Shown piece after piece: positions 60,587 to 64,000 of a stretch of 64,000 bases of DNA. The position numbers and the translations under genes are program-made. The stretch is from contig NZ_CP108644.1 in the NCBI RefSeq assembly GCF_041435495.1, positions 5,503,501 through 5,567,500 on the forward strand, given 5' to 3'. The DNA is from Streptomyces sp. NBC_01116. Lineage in GTDB: Bacteria > Actinomycetota > Actinomycetes > Streptomycetales > Streptomycetaceae. Each line of letters begins with the position of its first letter. Position 1 is the stretch's first letter. The notes under the pieces were generated by a model, which saw only the letters and a program-made list of their open reading frames with translations, was not told the DNA's origin and did not search any database.

Positions 60587-61269
60587 ACGGCGTGCTCCAT
60601 GTCGCGGGCCCGGCCGTCGCGCACGGTGATGTCACGGTCGGAGTAGGCGGCGACGCGGGCCTCGTGGGTCACCAGGACCACGGCGACGTTGGCGGAGCGG
60701 GCGGCCTCGGTGAGCAGCTCCATCACCCGCTCGCCGTTGAGGGAGTCCAGCGCACCGGTCGGCTCGTCGGCGAAGATCACCTTCGGCGACCCCGCCAGCG
60801 CACGGGCCACGGCGACCCGCTGGCCCTGCCCGCCGGAGACCTCGCCGGGGCGCTTGGCCCCGAGGTCGTCGACCTCCAGGCGCTCCATCCACTCCAGGGC
60901 GGTGCGCTCGGCGGCCTTGCGCTTGACGCCGCTCAGCCGCAGCGGCAGCGCGACGTTCTCCACACAGGTCAGCTCCGGGACGAGCTGGCCGAACTGGAAG
61001 ACGAAGCCGAAGTCGCTGCGCCGCAGGGCGCTGCGCTCGGCGTCCGACATCGCGGACAGCTCGCGGCCCGCGTAGGTGATGGTGCCGGAGTCGGGCGTGA
61101 TGATCCCGGCCAGGCAGTGCAGCAGCGTCGACTTGCCGGAGCCGGAGGGGCCCATCACGGCGACGACCTCGCCGGGGTGCACGGAGAACGACGCGCCGTC
61201 CAGGGCGGGTGTCGAGCCGTAGGTCTTGCGCAGATCGTTCGCGGCGAGAAGGGAGCCTTCGGGAATCAC
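60583..61269 (-). CDS. ABC transporter ATPase (MacB/LolD type)
   Basis: A 228-residue nucleotide-binding subunit. Walker A MGPSGSGKST (39-48), signature VSGGQGQRVAVARAL (144-158) and Walker B VIFADEPTGALD (164-175) are complete; the GQLVPELTCVENVALPL stretch is typical of the FtsE/LolD group. GTG 61269 overlaps the padR stop (GTGA) and the end overlaps the permease start (ATGA), so the three genes are translationally coupled. Confidence 0.95.
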   Translation of the reverse strand: MIPEGSLLAANDLRKTYGSTPALDGASFSVHPGEVVAVMGPSGSGKSTLLHCLAGIITPDSGTITYAGRELSAMSDAERSALRRSDFGFVFQFGQLVPELTCVENVALPLRLSGVKRKAAERTALEWMERLEVDDLGAKRPGEVSGGQGQRVAVARALAGSPKVIFADEPTGALDSLNGERVMELLTEAARSANVAVVLVTHEARVAAYSDRDITVRDGRARDMEHAV

Positions 61270-61790
61270 GGAGCCACCACCTTGGCGAGCTGCCCGAGAC
61301 GGGCAGAGGTCAGTTCCAGCCAGCGCAGATCGGCTTCCAGGTGGAACAGGGCGTGGTCGCAGATCAGTTGGTCGGCGAGGTCGCCCTTGCGCTTGCGGTC
61401 GGTGAGCACGCGCATCATCCGCAGGTGCGCCGAGCGCTGGGTGTCCAGCAGATCGGCCGCGCTGCGACCGGTCAGGAGCGCCAGGACGACCTTGGTGTAG
61501 AGCGTCGACTGGAGGTAGGGCTCCGGCTTCTCCGGCTGGGCCAGCCAGTGCGAGACATCGGTGATCCCGGCGTCGGTGATGGCGTACCGCTTGCGCTCGG
61601 GTCCTCCTTCGCTCTCGACGCCGTCGACCTCGACGAGCCCGTTCTTCAGGAGCCGGGACATCGTCGAGTAGACCTGGCCGTAGTGGAGCGGGCGGTCCTG
61701 GCCGAACTTCTCGTCGAAGGTCCGCTTCAGGTCGTAGCCGTGTCGGGGGCCGGACTCCAGGAGCCCGAGGAGGGTGTGACCGATAGACAT
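61266..61790 (-). CDS. PadR-family transcriptional regulator
   Basis: A 174-residue repressor: winged helix 1-80 (GHTLLGLLESGPRHGYDLKRTFDEKFGQDRPLHYGQVYSTMSRLLKNGLVE) and C-terminal dimerisation helices. ATG 61790 has no ribosome binding site and lies only about 10 nt from an operator-like palindrome, so the mRNA may be leaderless. It heads the padR-ABC-permease operon and probably represses it. Confidence 0.88.
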   Translation of the reverse strand: MSIGHTLLGLLESGPRHGYDLKRTFDEKFGQDRPLHYGQVYSTMSRLLKNGLVEVDGVESEGGPERKRYAITDAGITDVSHWLAQPEKPEPYLQSTLYTKVVLALLTGRSAADLLDTQRSAHLRMMRVLTDRKRKGDLADQLICDHALFHLEADLRWLELTSARLGQLAKVVAP

Positions 61791-61799
61791 GAGCAGCAC

Positions 61800-61833
61800 T
61801 GTACACGGTGTGTATACCTGCCGTGTATACACG
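61800..61833 (-). promoter_or_regulatory. Likely PadR operator
   Basis: CGTGTATACACG (61822-61833) is a perfect 12-bp palindrome; related GTGTATAC and TGTACAC motifs follow to 61800. The site overlaps the expected padR promoter just before the start codon, as needed for autorepression. Confidence 0.65.
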
Positions 61834-61878
61834 TCCGGAAAGCGACCCCGGCCCATGAGGAGGGCCGGGGTCGCGGTG

Positions 61879-62199
61879 CTACGAGCTGTCCTGGACGCCG
61901 TCTCCGGGGGGAGGGCGCGGGGTGCCGGCCCCGGGCTTCGGCGGGGTTCCCGGCTCCTCCGGCGGCTGTCTGGGCGGCCGCCCCCGGCGGGCGATCGGGC
62001 GCGCGGCCCCCGGCAGCCGGCCCGCCTCCGCGAGCGCCCGCCGCAGCAGGAACTCGATCTGCGCGTTGGCGCTGCGCAGTTCGTCGGAGGCCCAGCGGGC
62101 GAGTGCGTCGTGCACCGCGGGGTCCAGCCGCAGCAGCATCTGCTTGCGCTGCCGCGACCGGGACGCCGGTGTCCGCCGGGGAGGCGTCTGGTCGGTCAC
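61879..62199 (-). CDS. Small ribbon-helix-helix-like protein
   Basis: A 106-residue basic protein. Residues 15-60 (RKQMLLRLDPAVHDALARWASDELRSANAQIEFLLRRALAEAG) have the Arc-type ribbon-helix-helix pattern, suggesting DNA binding; the C-terminal half is Pro/Gly/Arg-rich and disordered. Its ATG overlaps the stop of the SPFH gene (ATGA). It may regulate that gene or act with it. Confidence 0.75.
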   Translation of the reverse strand: MTDQTPPRRTPASRSRQRKQMLLRLDPAVHDALARWASDELRSANAQIEFLLRRALAEAGRLPGAARPIARRGRPPRQPPEEPGTPPKPGAGTPRPPPGDGVQDSS

Positions 62200-63167
62200 T
62201 GGTAGAGGGAGCCCGTGTTGAGGACCGGCTGGGCCGCGCGGTCACCGCACAGCACCACCATCAGATTGCTGACCATGGCCGCCTTCCGTTCGGAGTCCAG
62301 CTCCACGATGTCCTGCTCGGCGATCCGGTCCAGGGCCATCTCGACCATGCCCACCGCGCCCTCCACGATCAGCTGGCGGGCCGCGACGACCGCTCCGGCC
62401 TGCTGGCGCTGGAGCATGGCGGAGGCGATCTCGGGGGCGTACGCGAGGTGGCTGAAGCGCGATTCGATGATCAGGACGCCCGCCGCCTTCACCCGGGCGG
62501 TCAGCTCGACGGCCAGCTTCTCGGTGATCTCCTCCGCGTTGCCGCGCAGGGAGAGGCCGTCCTCCTCGTGGGCGTCGTACGGGTACTCGATGGCGATGTG
62601 GCGCACCGCCGCCTCGGTCTGGGTGGCGACGAACTCCCGGAAGTCGTCGACCTCGAAGAGCGCCTGGGCGGTGTCCTCGACCTTCCAGACGACGATCGAG
62701 GCCAGCTCGATCGGGTTGCCGTAGGCGTCGTTGACCTTGAGGACGGCGGTCTCGTGGTTGCGGACGCGGGTGGAGATCTTGCGGCTGGAGGTCAGCGGGT
62801 TGATCCAGCGGAGCCCGTCGGTGCGGATGGTGCCGACGTACCGGCCGAAGAGCTGGATCACCCGGGCCTCGCCCGGAGCGACCATCTTCACACCGCTCAT
62901 GCAGAAGAACGAGGTGATCACGAAGAGCACCCCGAAGATGAGGAGAGGGACGCCGACCGCGTTGTTCCCGCCGGCCCCGATCACGCCGCCGACGATGGCG
63001 AGGCCGACCCCGGCGAGCACCCCGACCACGGTCAGGAGCAGGCCGACGCCGCCCGGGATGGAGTGTGCCGTGACCTCCCTGACCTGCGGTGCGGGCATGT
63101 CCGGGGTGTCGACGGGGAGGTCGGTCGAGGGTGTGCCCGGGCGGTGGTCGTCGTGCTGTGCGGTCAT
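62196..63167 (-). CDS. SPFH/band-7 (stomatin-like) membrane protein
   Basis: A 323-residue protein with two adjacent N-terminal helices (about 40-85) and an SPFH domain (MVAPGEARVIQLFGRYVGTIRTDGLRWINPL...FVATQTEAAVRHIAIEYPYDA) with a coiled-coil end. Such proteins organise membrane microdomains. It is translationally coupled to a small ribbon-helix-helix protein and divergent from a penicillin-binding protein gene. Confidence 0.9.
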   Translation of the reverse strand: MTAQHDDHRPGTPSTDLPVDTPDMPAPQVREVTAHSIPGGVGLLLTVVGVLAGVGLAIVGGVIGAGGNNAVGVPLLIFGVLFVITSFFCMSGVKMVAPGEARVIQLFGRYVGTIRTDGLRWINPLTSSRKISTRVRNHETAVLKVNDAYGNPIELASIVVWKVEDTAQALFEVDDFREFVATQTEAAVRHIAIEYPYDAHEEDGLSLRGNAEEITEKLAVELTARVKAAGVLIIESRFSHLAYAPEIASAMLQRQQAGAVVAARQLIVEGAVGMVEMALDRIAEQDIVELDSERKAAMVSNLMVVLCGDRAAQPVLNTGSLYQ

Positions 63168-63406
63168 GGGATCCCCCGTTCGGCGCGGTATCGCACCGCG
63201 CTAGCAATGTGATTACACATTAATGGTTTTCGCAACCTTGTCCACCTCTGGGGAGTCGGTTCCTAGGGAACGGGTGCTGATTCTCACGTCCGTAAAAGAC
63301 CGGATCGCTTGTCTTTTGTCCCCGTCGGCGGTGTTAGCTGGCAGGTCTGAGCGAACTGAGGAAACCGATCGAGCCGGTCGAGCAGAGAAGCGGGAGCAAC
63401 ACACCA

Positions 63407-64000
63407 ATGGGTCGAGCGGATGCGCGACGAGCCCAGGCGCGGGAGTCGCGCAGGGGCCAGAAGAGCGGCGGCATACGCAGACTCTTCACGTGGAAGAAGC
63501 TGCTGGGTGCGTTCTTCGGGATCGTCCTGCTGGGCATGGGGGCCTTCGGGGCGCTCTACGTGTACGTCGACGTCCCCGCCGCCAACGCCATGGCGGAGCG
63601 GCAGAGCAACGTCTACAAGTACAGCGACGGCTCGGTCCTAGCCCGGACCGGCAAGGGCGTCAACCGCCAGATCGTCGACCTGGACGAGGTGCCCGAGAAG
63701 GTCCAGCACGCCTTCGTCGCCGCCGAGAACAAGTCCTTCTACAAGGACCAGGGCGTCGACCTGAAGGGCACCACCCGCGCCCTCCTCAACACCGTCAGCG
63801 GCAAGGGCAAGCAGGGTGGCTCGACCATCACCCAGCAGTACGTGAAGAACTTCTACCTGACGCAGGACCCCACCGTGAGCCGCAAGCTCAAGGAACTGGT
63901 GATCTCGCTCAAGGTCGACCAGCAGGAGTCCAAGGAGAAGATCCTCGCCGGGTACATCAACACCGCCTACTACGGGCGCGGCGCGAGCGGCATCCAGGCC
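63407..64000 (+). CDS. Class A penicillin-binding protein, N-terminal part
   Basis: The first 198 residues of a bifunctional peptidoglycan synthase; the gene continues past the window. A basic cytosolic tail and one membrane anchor (about 33-53) lead into the GT51 glycosyltransferase domain with VAAENKSFYKDQGVD (catalytic Glu) and GSTITQQYVKNFYLT. The transpeptidase domain would follow. GGGAG precedes ATG 63407. Confidence 0.93.
   Translation, partial: MGRADARRAQARESRRGQKSGGIRRLFTWKKLLGAFFGIVLLGMGAFGALYVYVDVPAANAMAERQSNVYKYSDGSVLARTGKGVNRQIVDLDEVPEKVQHAFVAAENKSFYKDQGVDLKGTTRALLNTVSGKGKQGGSTITQQYVKNFYLTQDPTVSRKLKELVISLKVDQQESKEKILAGYINTAYYGRGASGIQA

Noticed and set aside
58190..60646. 818-codon plus-strand frame
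   Set aside because: It is the complement of the FtsX-like permease gene and reads as Gln/Arg/His-rich sequence without domains.

Overview
This is a 64 kb chromosomal window from a high-GC actinomycete, almost certainly a Streptomyces. Codon third positions are nearly all G or C, many genes start with GTG or TTG, and the gene order (PEP carboxykinase, AlaA-like aminotransferase, GH18 chitinase with a DasR-type site, Tad pilus genes, PhoH, ahpCD/oxyR, penicillin-binding protein) matches, from memory, the S. coelicolor SCO4979-SCO5039 neighbourhood. No rRNA, tRNA, CRISPR array, prophage or intact insertion sequence was seen. Gene names are by recognition of protein sequence; no search was run.

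Layout. 1-5 kb: end of PEP carboxykinase, an Imm10-like protein beside a decayed coding fragment, a small SCO4983-like protein, an AlaA-type aminotransferase, arylamine N-acetyltransferase and an HxlR regulator. 5-8 kb: a secreted serine protease, then a TetR regulator divergent from a siderophore-interacting flavoprotein, with paired TTACG-type palindromes between them. 8-15.5 kb: a divergent cluster that looks like D-amino-acid or related catabolism (N-acyl-D-amino-acid deacylase and D-serine-deaminase-like enzyme one way; PfkB sugar kinase, IclR regulator, RidA and GntP permease the other). A 177-bp MITE-like element sits between the two minus-strand enzymes. 15.5-20.6 kb: a methyltransferase, a divergent NRAMP-like transporter and a secreted chitinase.

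20.6-45 kb: the most distinctive part, a Tad/Flp (type IVc) pilus locus. A main run encodes CpaB, CpaE/TadZ, two TadE-like pseudopilins, the CpaF ATPase, TadB, TadC, a histidine kinase and response regulator, the Flp pilin, a TadG-like protein, a lipoprotein and an OmpA-domain protein. Satellites lie further on: a 673-residue protein joining four membrane helices, an internal prepilin-like segment and a large exported domain with an EF-hand loop; a lipoprotein; a DUF192 protein; and the A24 prepilin peptidase. A 28-bp tripartite GGGCCC box with fixed spacing occurs upstream of flp, of the 673-residue gene and of its divergent neighbour, and a half-box lies upstream of the peptidase. It may be the operator of the embedded two-component system. 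A lone DUF4157 zinc-peptidase-like protein, an uncharacterised Cys-rich protein, an AraC/MFS pair and a PIG-V-like mannosyltransferase are interspersed.

45-64 kb: a methyltransferase, a winged-helix (HTH_42) protein, an orphan intrinsic terminator that may end a small RNA, an aldo/keto reductase, a Z-type prenyl diphosphate synthase, PIN-PhoH, a secreted lysozyme-like protein, a PerM/AI-2E family membrane protein, the ahpC-ahpD operon divergent from oxyR, a PadR-ABC-FtsX operon, an SPFH protein with a ribbon-helix-helix partner, and the start of a class A penicillin-binding protein. Short tandem duplications at the 3' ends of genes recur through the window.
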